Shown here: piece by piece, positions 7,175 to 15,521 of the stretch
Numbering within the stretch: the stretch's first letter is position 1
Layout: every line of letters begins with the position of its first letter
Origin: an uncultured Emergencia sp.
Lineage (GTDB): Bacteria > Bacillota > Clostridia > Peptostreptococcales > Anaerovoracaceae
Direction: 5' to 3'
Assembly (NCBI GenBank): GCA_937997955.1
Contig: CALLDR010000154.1
Location: forward strand, 1-26,561
DNA length: 26,561 nucleotides
Translations under genes and position numbers: made by a program
Notes under the pieces: generated by a model
The model's input: only the letters and a program-made list of their open reading frames with translations
Database searches by the model: none
What the model was told of the DNA's origin: nothing

Positions 7175-9037
7175 TTATCCGCTGATCCCGCCTATGAGCT
7201 GGCGGAACAGATCTGAGCGGCTGACGATGCCGATCATCTTCCCGTCTGAAACCACCGGAAGCTTCTTGATCCGCTTATCAGCAAAGGCCTTGAACAGCGC
7301 CTCCATATCGTCCTGAATGTCCACGGTGACGACTTTGGAGGTGGCGCACTCCATGACGTTGATCTCGCTGAGCTCCTGAATCTTTTCCTCGAACTTCTTA
7401 GCGTTCTGCCAGAGCGGATACATGGACGCAAATCCCTTCTGATTGGAATCCTTCTGAAAGACGTAGCTGATATCTCCGTCGGCGATGAAGCCTACCACAT
7501 GATCCTCCCGATCGGTGACAGGCAGGCCGCTGACCTTGTTTTCCGCCATACACTGCAGAGCCTCCAGCAGCGAAGCGCTCTCCGTGACGCTGAAGATCTT
7601 CTCCTTCATCACCGCGGCGATCTGCAGAGAGCCAACAGCCGGCCTTTGTTCGGCCGTCACTGCTGATTTCCCGCTCTCAGCCCGCTGACGGGTGACGCGT
7701 ACAGCCAGGAACAAGCCCAGCACCGCGAAAATCGCGGCCAGTACGCATACAGCAGTAAACCCGCTGTCAGCCGCGGAGTACAGCCCGAAGACCCCGGTGA
7801 ACAGGGAGGATCCGATACAGCCGGCGATCTGAAATCCTGTGCTCATGACCGTAACGCCGTGAGGATTCTGCTCCGGCGTCAGGTGGGAGAGAGCAAAGGA
7901 CTGGACCGGCCCGATGATCAAAGCGCTGCCGCAGATGACCGGAATATACAGGACAGCCAGCAGCACAGGCGAACCGACCCCATGGACAAAGCCCAAAGCC
8001 AGAGTGCAGACGCCGATCCAGAGGAAACCCATAGGCAGCAGCACTTTGCCGCCCTTCTTGTCATAGATCCGCCCGGCCAGCGGCGATACGACGCAGGAGA
8101 GCAAAATCGCCGGAAACAGCACCATGGACGCGCCGAAGGCCGACATCTGCATGCTTCCCTGCATGAACAGCGGCATGACGATGTTCATGGCGAAGATGAC
8201 CAGCAGGGAGATCATGTTGATGACAACGCCCACGGAGAAAGCCCTGATTTTCAGAGGCTGCAGCTGGATCAAAGGGTCCGCCAGCTTTCCCTGTCTTCTG
8301 ACAAAGAGACTCAGGCACAGGACGCCCAGAACCGCGGCGGCCGCGGCGATCGGCAGGCTTCCCGCGAAGACCGTGGAAATGCCGTAGAGAATACCGATAA
8401 GCGCCAGGCTGATCAAAATGACAGACAGGATATCCAGCTTCGGATAGGAAAGCTTTGCCACGTTGGGAAGCAGGAAAGCGCCGCAGAGGAAGCAGAGCAA
8501 AGACAGTCCGCCGAAGAACCAGAGCAGAAAATGCCAGTTGAACAGCTCCAGCAGCACGCCGGCAAAGATTACGCTGGAAGAAGGTCCCAGAGTCGTCATG
8601 GCTCCCATGATGCCCATATAGGTTCCCAGCTTTTGCTTCGGCGCGACCTCCAGAGTGATGTTCATGCCGATGGGAATCAGCATGCCGGTTCCCAAAGCCT
8701 GCACGATCCTGCCGACCAGCAGAACTGTAAAATTCTGCGACAGCGCGCCGATGACGCTGCCAGCGATGAGCAGGCCAACAGTAAACAGATAGAGCGGTCT
8801 TGTTTTGATGCTCCTGTAGAGAAAAGCGGAAACCGGCACCATAACCGCCGCGCCCAGCATGTACGCGGTAGCCAGCCACTGCACAGTGCCGACACTGACG
8901 CCGAAATCCTTCATGACAAAAGCGAATGAGACGTTTAAGAAGGTCTCGTTAAATGTTGCAAGAAACGCGGAAAACGCGGCTACAAAGACGATGAGCTGAT
9001 ATTTCGGCGCTGCCTTGCTTTCTGTTTCATTTCCCAT
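7175..9037 (-). CDS. MFS drug-efflux-type transporter fused to a CBS domain pair
   Basis: A 620-residue protein. Residues 1 to about 455 form a DHA2/EmrB-type major facilitator with about 14 hydrophobic segments, including a start typical of the family (FNETFLNVSFAF, VQWLATAYML) and the GRIVQALGTGMLIP region. This predicts proton-driven export of a drug-like or metabolic compound. After a short linker, residues about 478-617 are two CBS motifs (LPVTDRE..VVGFIADGDI and LPVVSDG..IGIVSRSDL). CBS pairs usually bind adenosine nucleotides, SAM or c-di-AMP, so transport may be gated by a cytoplasmic nucleotide. The ATG follows AAAGGAG. The gene stands alone between its own terminator and a promoter with a structured leader. 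Confidence 0.85.
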   Translation of the reverse strand: MGNETESKAAPKYQLIVFVAAFSAFLATFNETFLNVSFAFVMKDFGVSVGTVQWLATAYMLGAAVMVPVSAFLYRSIKTRPLYLFTVGLLIAGSVIGALSQNFTVLLVGRIVQALGTGMLIPIGMNITLEVAPKQKLGTYMGIMGAMTTLGPSSSVIFAGVLLELFNWHFLLWFFGGLSLLCFLCGAFLLPNVAKLSYPKLDILSVILISLALIGILYGISTVFAGSLPIAAAAAVLGVLCLSLFVRRQGKLADPLIQLQPLKIRAFSVGVVINMISLLVIFAMNIVMPLFMQGSMQMSAFGASMVLFPAILLSCVVSPLAGRIYDKKGGKVLLPMGFLWIGVCTLALGFVHGVGSPVLLAVLYIPVICGSALIIGPVQSFALSHLTPEQNPHGVTVMSTGFQIAGCIGSSLFTGVFGLYSAADSGFTAVCVLAAIFAVLGLFLAVRVTRQRAESGKSAVTAEQRPAVGSLQIAAVMKEKIFSVTESASLLEALQCMAENKVSGLPVTDREDHVVGFIADGDISYVFQKDSNQKGFASMYPLWQNAKKFEEKIQELSEINVMECATSKVVTVDIQDDMEALFKAFADKRIKKLPVVSDGKMIGIVSRSDLFRQLIGGISG

Positions 9038-9071
9038 ATATGAAATCTCCTTTCATCGACGGCACCCGCAG

Positions 9072-9088
9072 AAAAAAGCCGCCGCGGC
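9072..9088 (-). terminator. GC-rich hairpin plus T6 in the MFS-CBS leader
   Basis: On the minus strand GCCG-CGG-CGGC is followed by TTTTTT, 34 bases upstream of the MFS ATG. It looks like an intrinsic terminator inside the leader. Its 3' arm plus Us can alternatively pair with AGAGCCG in the upstream fold (7 pairs with one G-U), which is the layout expected of an attenuator. Confidence 0.5.
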
Positions 9089-9114
9089 GCCTTCCCGAAA
9101 AAAGACATTAAAAA

Positions 9115-9170
9115 ACACACGCAGCAGCTAGTTCCGTAATCAGATTTACGAGCCTCGGCTCTACGTGTGT
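9115..9170 (-). ncRNA. Structured leader element (riboswitch- or attenuator-like)
   Basis: On the minus strand the 7-base arms ACACACG (9170-9164) and CGTGTGT (9121-9115) close a junction. It contains a GAGC-CGAG-GCTC hairpin and a CGTAA-ATCTGA-TTACG hairpin. A T run follows the closing stem at once. The element lies between a good promoter and the MFS-CBS gene. I do not recognise it as any named riboswitch class. A frame opening at 9180 spans the element but has no ribosome binding site. Confidence 0.45.
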
Positions 9171-9199
9171 CGTTCAGCATTGATATGATTAACGAATCT

Positions 9200-9228
9200 A
9201 TTTTATCAAAGATTCATTTTCGGGTCAA
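9200..9228 (-). promoter_or_regulatory. Sigma-A promoter of the MFS-CBS gene
   Basis: On the minus strand TTGACC (9228-9223) and TAAAAT (9205-9200) are separated by 17 bases. Transcription would begin near 9193, giving a leader of about 155 nt before the ATG at 9037. Between here and the stop of the ABC gene at 9325 there is a GATATCG-rich stretch with near-repeats of CATATCGCT and no gene. Confidence 0.65.
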
Positions 9229-9324
9229 GCATGGAAATTCATGGATTTTTTCTGTTTTCCGGGCCGCTGATCCCGCCGCCATATCGCTATCGTTACATAT
9301 CCCTGCCGCTTCATATCGCTGCCG

Positions 9325-11199
9325 TTACACCGCCTCTTCTGTTTCCTCAAACTGGGAATTGTACAGATCCGCGTAGAAGCCTCCCGCGGCAAGCAGCTCT
9401 TCGTGATTTCCCTGCTCGATGATGTCCCCTTCCTTCATGACCAGGATCAGATCGGCGTTTTTGATGGTGGAAAGCCTGTGGGCGATGATAAAGCTGGTCC
9501 TGCCCTCCATCAGGTTATCCATAGCCTTCTGAATCCGCTCCTCCGTACGGGTATCCACAGAGGAAGTCGCCTCATCTAGGATCAGCACCCGGTTATCCGC
9601 CAGAATGGCTCTGGCGATGGTCAGCAGCTGCTTTTGGCCCTGAGATACGTTGGAAGCGTCCTCGTTGAGTTCCATATCGTAGCCGCCCGGCAGGGTGCGG
9701 ATAAAGTGGTCGGCGTGGGCCGCCTTCGCGGCCGCGATGACCTCCTCATCTGTCGCGTCCAGCCTTCCGTACCGGATGTTCTCCATGATGGAGCCCTTAA
9801 ACAGCCAGGTATCCTGAAGCACCATGCCGAAATAGTCCCGCAGGTCGTGGCGGTTGAAATTCCTTATATCGTGGCCGTCCAGAGATACAGAGCCCTCCTG
9901 CACGTCGTAAAACCGCATCAAAAGCTTGATGATGGTGGTCTTTCCCGCGCCGGTCGGACCCACGATGGCGATCTTCTGTCCAGGCTTTACGTCGGCGCTG
10001 AAGTCCTTGATGACCACCTGTTCCGGATCGTAGCCGAAGCGGACGTGGTCGAACTTCACCGCGCCCTGCGGATTCTCCAGAACCACCGGATGCTCCGCCG
10101 TCTGATCCTCTTCCTCTTCAGCCAGGAACTCAAATACCCGCTCTGACGCCGCCGTCATAGACTGGACCTGGTTGATAACCTGGGCGATCTGCTGGATCGG
10201 CTGGGTAAAGTTCTTCACATACTGGATAAACGCCTGAATATCTCCGATGCTGATGGTTCCCCTGATGGCCAGGATGCCGCCGCTGATAGCCACGCCGGCG
10301 TAGCCCATGTTGCCTACAAACATCATGATCGGATGCATCATGCCGGACAGGAACTGAGATTTCCACGCCGACTGATACAGGGTATCGTTGGTCTGATTGA
10401 AGGTCTCGATGGTCTCCGATTCCTTGTTGAAGGCCTTGATGACCAGATGACCGGCATAGGTCTCCTCCACCTGGCCGTTGATCACGCCCAGATACTTCTG
10501 CTGGGAGCGGAAATACTTCTGCGAAAACCTGACCACGATGGACATCAAAGTCACGGAAACCGGCAGAATGACCAGGGCGATCAGCGTCATCAGAGGAGAG
10601 ATGGTCAGCATCATGACCAGCACGCCGACGATGGTCGTAGTAGAGGTGATGATCTGCGTCACACTCTGGTTCAGTCCCTGCCCCAGGGTATCCACGTCGT
10701 TGGTGATTCGTGAGAGGACCTCGCCGTAAGGGCGGCTCTCAAAGTATTTCATCGGCATCCGATTGATCTTCTCGGCGATCTCCCTCCGCATCCGGTAACA
10801 GATCTTCTGGGTAACGCCGGTCATGATCCAGCCCTGTATAAAGGTAAACGCCGCGCTGACCAGATACAGTCCCAGCGTCCACAGCAGGATCTCCGCGATC
10901 CGCTCAAAGTCGATGCCTCCGGTGCCGCCGATCTTCCGCATGAGCCCTTCAGCCAGCTCCGTTGTGGCCCGGCTCATGACCTTCGGCCCCAGAACGTTGA
11001 AAACGGTGGACGCTACGGCAAAGATCATGACTACCAAGATGGCGAATTTATATCTTCCGATGTAGCCCAGCAGCCTGCGGAAGGAGCCCTTGAAGTCCTT
11101 TGCCTTTTCGCCGCCTATCATGCCGCCCATAGGCCCCTTGCCCATGGGACCCCGGCGTCTCTGCTGCGGTGTCCTGTAAACCTGATTCTCCTTACTCAT
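9325..11199 (-). CDS. ABC exporter half, canonical ATPase subunit
   Basis: A 624-residue type IV ABC exporter half: six hydrophobic segments (about 45-340) followed by an ATPase domain. Walker A is GPTGAGKTT near 414-422, Walker B LILDE near 538-542 has the catalytic Glu, and the H-loop is intact (IIAHRLST). The signature motif reads VSQGQ rather than LSGGQ. The N-terminal tail is Arg/Gly/Met-rich (QQRRRGPMGKGPMGG), as in many clostridial homologues. Its start overlaps the end of the preceding ABC gene by 8 bases, so the two are translationally coupled and should form a heterodimer. Substrates of such pairs are usually drugs, lipids or peptides; this one is unknown. Confidence 0.9.
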   Translation of the reverse strand: MSKENQVYRTPQQRRRGPMGKGPMGGMIGGEKAKDFKGSFRRLLGYIGRYKFAILVVMIFAVASTVFNVLGPKVMSRATTELAEGLMRKIGGTGGIDFERIAEILLWTLGLYLVSAAFTFIQGWIMTGVTQKICYRMRREIAEKINRMPMKYFESRPYGEVLSRITNDVDTLGQGLNQSVTQIITSTTTIVGVLVMMLTISPLMTLIALVILPVSVTLMSIVVRFSQKYFRSQQKYLGVINGQVEETYAGHLVIKAFNKESETIETFNQTNDTLYQSAWKSQFLSGMMHPIMMFVGNMGYAGVAISGGILAIRGTISIGDIQAFIQYVKNFTQPIQQIAQVINQVQSMTAASERVFEFLAEEEEDQTAEHPVVLENPQGAVKFDHVRFGYDPEQVVIKDFSADVKPGQKIAIVGPTGAGKTTIIKLLMRFYDVQEGSVSLDGHDIRNFNRHDLRDYFGMVLQDTWLFKGSIMENIRYGRLDATDEEVIAAAKAAHADHFIRTLPGGYDMELNEDASNVSQGQKQLLTIARAILADNRVLILDEATSSVDTRTEERIQKAMDNLMEGRTSFIIAHRLSTIKNADLILVMKEGDIIEQGNHEELLAAGGFYADLYNSQFEETEEAV

Positions 11200-13519
11200 G
11201 GCTCTTCACCCCCTTCGCAAATTGAGCCAGATCCTTGGCGGAAAGCTGCGAATACGCGATCTGCTGATAGACCTCGCAGCTTTCCATCAGCTCCTCGTGG
11301 GTTCCCTTGCCTACGATTTCGCCGTCGTCCAGCACCAGGATCTGATCCGCGTGGAGAATGGTGCTGATCCTCTGCGCCACGATGATCTCCGTGCTGTCCT
11401 TGATGTTAGCGCCCAGCGCTTTCCGCAGTTTGGCGTCCGTCTTCATGTCAAGAGCGGAGAAGCTGTCGTCGAAGACGAAGATCTTCGGGTCCTTGGCGAT
11501 GGCTCTGGCGATAGCCAGCCGCTGCTTCTGCCCGCCGGACACGTTGCTGCCGCCCTGGGCGATGTAGCTGTCATATTTGTCGTCTTTCTCCTCGATGAAC
11601 TCCGCGGCCTGGGCGATTTCCGCGGCGAAACGAAGCTTCTCGTCTGACGCCTTTTGATCGCCAAAGCGCAAGTTGCTGGCGATGGTTCCGGAGAACAGCA
11701 CGCCCTTCTGCGGAACAAAGCCGATGGCCCCGCGCAGCTCCTTCATGGACAGCTGGCGGATATCGACGCCGTCCAGGGTCACAGTTCCGCCGGCCACGTC
11801 GTAAAACCGGGGGATCAGGTTGACCAGGGTGGACTTGCCCGCGCCTGTGCTGCCGATGATGGCGGTCACCTTGCCCGGCTCCGCTCGGAAGCTGATATCG
11901 TGGAGCACGTCTTCCTTCGCGCCCGGATAGCGGAAGTTCACATGGGAGAACTCCAGAACGCCGCGGGACACGCCGCCGGATACCGGATGCTCCGGATCTT
12001 CCACAGAGGAGCGGGTCCTGACCACTTCGTCGATACGCTCAGCCGCCACGCCGGCGCGGGGCAGCATGATGGACATTACGGTCAGCATCAGGAAGGACAT
12101 GACGATCATCATGGAATAGGTGATAAAGGCGGTCATGGCTCCCACCTGCAGATCGCCGGTATCGATGCGGTGAGCGCCGACCCACATGATCAGAATGACC
12201 AGACAGTTCATGATCATCATCATACCCGGCATCATGAAGGTCATGACCCGGTTGGTGAACAGCTGCGTCCTCTTCAGATTCTGATTGGCCTCGTCAAACC
12301 GCTCTTCTTCCTTCTTTTCCCGGCCGAAAGCCCTGATAACGGAAAGGCCGGTGAGGATTTCTCTGGAAACCAGGTTCATGGCGTCTACCAGCTTCTGCAT
12401 GATCTTAAACTTCGGCATGGCGATGGATACCAGCAGGCCCACAAAGCCTACGATGACCAGTACGCCCAAAGCGATGACCCATTCCATATGGGCTCCCGTG
12501 CGGGCCACTCTGTAGATGCCGCCCAGCCCCAGGACCGGCGCGTACAGCACCATGCGCAGCATCATGGCCGTCACCATCTGGATCTGCTGCACGTCGTTGG
12601 TGCTCCTTGTGATCAGAGAAGCCGTGGAGAACCGGTCCATCTCCGCGTTGGAGAAGCCTATGACGTTGTGGAAGACCTTTTCACGGAGATCCCGGCCAAC
12701 GCCCGCGCCGACCCTTGCCGCCAGAAAGGCCACAGCCACGGCCGCCGCCAGCATCAGAACCGCCATCATGAACATTCTGCCTCCCGCGGACCACAGATAA
12801 TCCATCTGAATATCGTCCACGTCCAGGCCCGCCGCCCTGTCGCAGTCCACCGCGTAGGCCACGCCCATGGACTGCAGAGTCTCCGTGCCGATGGAGGCCA
12901 TCATCTCCTCCATGGAAGCCCGCGCCTCCTCGATCATGGAAGCGTCCATCTGGCCGCCGCTGATCATCTGCTCCATCAAAGGGCGCATATCCACATAGAC
13001 GGCCTTGGCGCCGTTCTCGTCTTCCGCCTCAAAGCTGTCGATCTCGACATGCATCAGGGCTTCTATCTCCTCTATGGACAGATCGTCGATCTGCGCGGCC
13101 AAAGCCGCCGTCTGCGGATCCGCCTCCATGGCGTTTTTCACGGTATCCTTAAAGTCCGCCTCGCTCATATGGCCCAGCTGGTAGGTCAGCGCCACAGAGG
13201 TCAGCAGCTTCTCATCCAGCGCGTCCAGCTCCTCCTCGTCGTCAATGACGCGGCTGCAGAACACCCCGTCTTCCGCATAAGCGCCCTGCCACAGAGCCTT
13301 TTCCTCATCATTCATGAAGATCTGCGCTTCCTCGTATTCCTGCGCCGTGATCCTCTCCGGCGTGATATGCTCTACGCCGCTGTTCATGATCCCTACGTCG
13401 ATGATGTCTGACGTGTACTGCGGCAGCGACAGGTCGCAATAGGCCTGCACCATCAAAAGCAGCACGATCAAAATGACCGACTTCCAGTAGGGGATCAGAT
13501 TCGCAAAAATTCTCTTCAT
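11192..13519 (-). CDS. ABC exporter half with degenerate ATPase site and extracytoplasmic insert
   Basis: A 775-residue partner of the next ABC gene. Between the first and second membrane segments it carries an acidic insert of about 200 residues (35-235), expected outside the membrane. This accounts for its length over the usual 570-600. Walker A GSTGAGKST is near 556-564 and the signature VSGGQ is normal. Walker B ends in Asp-Asp (FVFDDSFSALD) where the catalytic Glu is expected, and the H-loop His is Gln (IVAQRIST). This is the degenerate half of a heterodimeric exporter. It follows the MarR gene by 31 bases and starts at an ATG behind AAGGGAG. Confidence 0.9.
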   Translation of the reverse strand: MKRIFANLIPYWKSVILIVLLLMVQAYCDLSLPQYTSDIIDVGIMNSGVEHITPERITAQEYEEAQIFMNDEEKALWQGAYAEDGVFCSRVIDDEEELDALDEKLLTSVALTYQLGHMSEADFKDTVKNAMEADPQTAALAAQIDDLSIEEIEALMHVEIDSFEAEDENGAKAVYVDMRPLMEQMISGGQMDASMIEEARASMEEMMASIGTETLQSMGVAYAVDCDRAAGLDVDDIQMDYLWSAGGRMFMMAVLMLAAAVAVAFLAARVGAGVGRDLREKVFHNVIGFSNAEMDRFSTASLITRSTNDVQQIQMVTAMMLRMVLYAPVLGLGGIYRVARTGAHMEWVIALGVLVIVGFVGLLVSIAMPKFKIMQKLVDAMNLVSREILTGLSVIRAFGREKKEEERFDEANQNLKRTQLFTNRVMTFMMPGMMMIMNCLVILIMWVGAHRIDTGDLQVGAMTAFITYSMMIVMSFLMLTVMSIMLPRAGVAAERIDEVVRTRSSVEDPEHPVSGGVSRGVLEFSHVNFRYPGAKEDVLHDISFRAEPGKVTAIIGSTGAGKSTLVNLIPRFYDVAGGTVTLDGVDIRQLSMKELRGAIGFVPQKGVLFSGTIASNLRFGDQKASDEKLRFAAEIAQAAEFIEEKDDKYDSYIAQGGSNVSGGQKQRLAIARAIAKDPKIFVFDDSFSALDMKTDAKLRKALGANIKDSTEIIVAQRISTILHADQILVLDDGEIVGKGTHEELMESCEVYQQIAYSQLSAKDLAQFAKGVKSHE

Positions 13520-13550
13520 AATCCATCTCCCTTCTCACTCTCATTTTCAC

Positions 13551-14003
13551 TTACTTCTTATACTTTCTCTTCTCAATTTCCTCTCTTGAAACGTCGACAA
13601 ATCTCTGGAACTGCGTGATCAGCTTTTCCATGTTGTCCTCTCCCATATTGGAAAACACAGCGTCCGCGAATTCCTCTATGATGCTGTTGGCCTCCGTCAG
13701 GGCTTCCTTTCCCTCTTCTGTCAGGGCGACAAAGGTGTTTCTCCGGTCCGTCTCATCTACCGTCCTGGTGATGTAGCCTTTGTTGTCCAGACTGCGAAGA
13801 CCCCGCGATACGGCAGGCGGCGGACAGCCCATAGACCGTACCACCTGGGACACCTTTACCTTCCCCTGGCCGCTGTCCTCCAGGCAGCTGATCCAGTGCA
13901 GAAGCATATGGTCCCCATGGGTAATCTCCGGCAGCATACTGGAAATGTTCAGCTTCTTGAACTCCATCATAGTATTGAAAAAAAGTAACTGTTCCTTCCT
14001 CAT
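13551..14003 (-). CDS. MarR-family transcriptional regulator
   Basis: A 150-residue winged-helix repressor. The helix-turn-helix region is at about 52-75 (VSQVVRSMGCPPPAVSRGLR), followed by the wing with the typical D..DRRN motif (VDETDRRNTF). It heads the operon with the two ABC exporter genes. Its promoter contains a strong palindrome between -35 and -10, so autoregulated repression of the exporter operon, relieved by a ligand or drug, is the natural reading. The ligand is unknown. Confidence 0.9.
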   Translation of the reverse strand: MRKEQLLFFNTMMEFKKLNISSMLPEITHGDHMLLHWISCLEDSGQGKVKVSQVVRSMGCPPPAVSRGLRSLDNKGYITRTVDETDRRNTFVALTEEGKEALTEANSIIEEFADAVFSNMGEDNMEKLITQFQRFVDVSREEIEKRKYKK

Positions 14004-14074
14004 CGTTTCACCTCTGCGCGGACAGCAGCAGCCGCGCTTTTTCCGTCGTAACTCAAGTTAAAAATTGTCGAAAT

Positions 14075-14103
14075 TTAATAATTAACGTCGTTAATAATTT
14101 CAA
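14075..14103 (-). promoter_or_regulatory. Promoter of the marR-ABC-ABC operon
   Basis: On the minus strand TTGAAA (14103-14098) and TATTAA (14080-14075) are 17 bases apart. The leader to the MarR ATG is about 65 nt. Confidence 0.65.
14081..14095. promoter_or_regulatory. MarR-type operator between -35 and -10
   Basis: ATTAACG-T-CGTTAAT is a perfect 7-1-7 palindrome filling the spacer of the operon promoter. Weaker outer arms (TTGTCGAAATT near 14066 and AATTTCAACAA near 14096) extend it. A second inverted repeat, ACAAT-N6-ATTGT, lies just upstream at 14103-14118. Binding here would block RNA polymerase. Confidence 0.7.
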
Positions 14104-14151
14104 CAATGGAATTATTGTAGCACCGTATAAAGGAGATGTCAAGCGAAAAAT

Positions 14152-14173
14152 CCCCGAAGGATTTCCTCCGGGG
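14152..14173 (-). terminator. Terminator of the 2-oxoacid oxidoreductase operon
   Basis: On the minus strand CCCCGGAGG-AAAT-CCTTCGGGG forms a 9-bp stem with one G-U pair, followed by ATTTTT. It lies 31 bases after the last gene of the operon and before the marR promoter. Confidence 0.85.
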
Positions 14174-14203
14174 AACTGTTTCTGTATTTAATGCCAGCGG
14201 CCG

Positions 14204-14767
14204 CTATCTGCCGGCCTCCCTGGCAAAGGCATAGCCCATCTCAAAAGCTTTCTTGTTGTCAGGAATGAATTTGGCCTTGCCGCCCTCAAAGACGTGGGCA
14301 AAGGTGTCGTCTATGTCGTCGGCCTGTACCGCGCCGGTAGCGTAGACCACCGCCCCCAGCATGACCAGATTGGCCAGCTTGAAGCCGCCAAAGGCCTCCG
14401 CCGTCATCCGGTTGGCAGGGATCTCATATACCTTTACGCCGTCCTTCATCGAAACGCCTGACGCAGAGCACAGGTCGGAATTGATGATCAGATAGCCGCC
14501 TTCCCGGACCACCGGCGCGAATTTTTCCAGAGACGGCTGGTTCAGAGCGACGACGCAGTCGGCGTCCTTTGTGATGACAGGAGAGCCGATGCTGGCGTCA
14601 GAAATGATCACGTTCACGTTGGCGGTGCCGCCGCGCATTTCAGGGCCATAGGAAGGGCACCAGGAGACTTCCCTGCCTTCCAGCATCCCCGCGTAGGCCA
14701 TGATCTTGCCCATCAGCAGAGAGCCCTGGCCGCCGAAGCCTGCGATGATAGAAGAAAATGTATTCAT
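14204..14767 (-). CDS. korC: 2-oxoacid:ferredoxin oxidoreductase, gamma subunit
   Basis: A 187-residue gamma-type subunit of the pyruvate/ketoisovalerate ferredoxin oxidoreductase family. It contains the glycine-rich GFGGQGSLLMGK start (about 11-22), the SYGPEMRGG segment (about 39-47) and the V.LNQPSLEKF segment typical of the family. With the alpha, beta and delta subunits it forms a cytoplasmic complex that oxidatively decarboxylates a 2-oxoacid to its acyl-CoA and reduces ferredoxin. It starts one base after the stop of the beta gene. It is the last gene of a five-gene operon. The substrate could be 2-oxoisovalerate, 2-oxoglutarate or another 2-oxoacid. Confidence 0.85.
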   Translation of the reverse strand: MNTFSSIIAGFGGQGSLLMGKIMAYAGMLEGREVSWCPSYGPEMRGGTANVNVIISDASIGSPVITKDADCVVALNQPSLEKFAPVVREGGYLIINSDLCSASGVSMKDGVKVYEIPANRMTAEAFGGFKLANLVMLGAVVYATGAVQADDIDDTFAHVFEGGKAKFIPDNKKAFEMGYAFAREAGR

Positions 14768-14768
14768 T

Positions 14769-15521
14769 TTATTTGACCTCCTCTGCTGTGATATCTTTGA
14801 AAACGCCCAGCGGGTAGTAAGGGATCATCTTTTCCCTTACGAACTCCATGGCCTTCACAGGGGTCAGGCCCCAGTTGGTAGGACAGGAGGATACGACCTC
14901 GATAAAGGTGAAGCCCAGGCCCTGCCTCTGGATCTCAAAGGCTTTTTTGATGGCCTTCTTGGCCGCTGTCACCTGGGCGGGAGTGGAAACGCTCACTCTC
15001 TCGATGTAGGCGGGTCCCGTCAGGGCAGCCAGCATTTCAGAGACGCGCAGCGGGTTGCCGTTGATCTCAGGGTCACGGCCCCTCTGCGCCGTCGTCGCCT
15101 TCATGCCTGGCAGCGTGGTAGGCGCCATCTGTCCGCCGGTCATGCCGTAGATGCCGTTGTTGATGAAGATCGTGGTGATCTTTTCGCCTCTCGCCGCCGC
15201 GTGGACGATCTCACAGGTTCCGATAGAAGCCAGGTCTCCGTCGCCCTGGTAGGTCATGACGATGTTGTCCGGATGGACCCTTTTGATGCCTGTCGCCGTA
15301 GCGGGCGCGCGGCCGTGGGCGCACTGGATCGCGTCAAAATTAAAGTAGTTGTTGGCGAACACCGCGCAGCCTACGGGAACGCAGGCGATGGCGTTCTCTG
15401 CCTCGCCCAGCTCTTCCAGCACTTCCGCCACCAGTCTGTGTACGATGCCGTGAGCGCAGCCAGGGCAGTAATGCAGCTTGGTGTCTGTCAGGTTTCCGGT
15501 CTTTTCAAATACCACTGCCAT
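14769..15521 (-). CDS. korB: 2-oxoacid:ferredoxin oxidoreductase, beta (thiamine pyrophosphate) subunit
   Basis: A 250-residue beta subunit that binds thiamine pyrophosphate and carries the catalytic chemistry. The TPP/Mg motif is visible as GDGDLASIG (93-101) through FINNGIYGMTGGQ (119-131). The YCPGCAHG segment at 18-25 and C47, C52 and C67 are in positions where the family places cysteines. Its ATG overlaps the TAA of the alpha subunit gene (TAATG), so the two are coupled in translation and made in equal amounts. Confidence 0.88.
   Translation of the reverse strand: MAVVFEKTGNLTDTKLHYCPGCAHGIVHRLVAEVLEELGEAENAIACVPVGCAVFANNYFNFDAIQCAHGRAPATATGIKRVHPDNIVMTYQGDGDLASIGTCEIVHAAARGEKITTIFINNGIYGMTGGQMAPTTLPGMKATTAQRGRDPEINGNPLRVSEMLAALTGPAYIERVSVSTPAQVTAAKKAIKKAFEIQRQGLGFTFIEVVSSCPTNWGLTPVKAMEFVREKMIPYYPLGVFKDITAEEVK

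Noticed and set aside
7859..8929. Plus-strand frame of 356 codons opposite the MFS gene
   Set aside because: The composition is Gln/Asp/Arg/His-rich with no motifs, and the opposite strand encodes an unmistakable MFS transporter.
8980..9180. Possible leader peptide of 66 codons before the MFS gene
   Set aside because: The ATG has no Shine-Dalgarno sequence and the frame runs through the hairpins and past the MFS start. A short attenuator peptide cannot be excluded, but nothing supports it.
11654..13411. Long plus-strand frame of 585 codons opposite the ABC exporter gene
   Set aside because: It is antisense to a clear ABC transporter gene. The product is a His/Gln/Asp/Gly-rich string with no domain pattern, as expected from the complement of a GC-rich gene.
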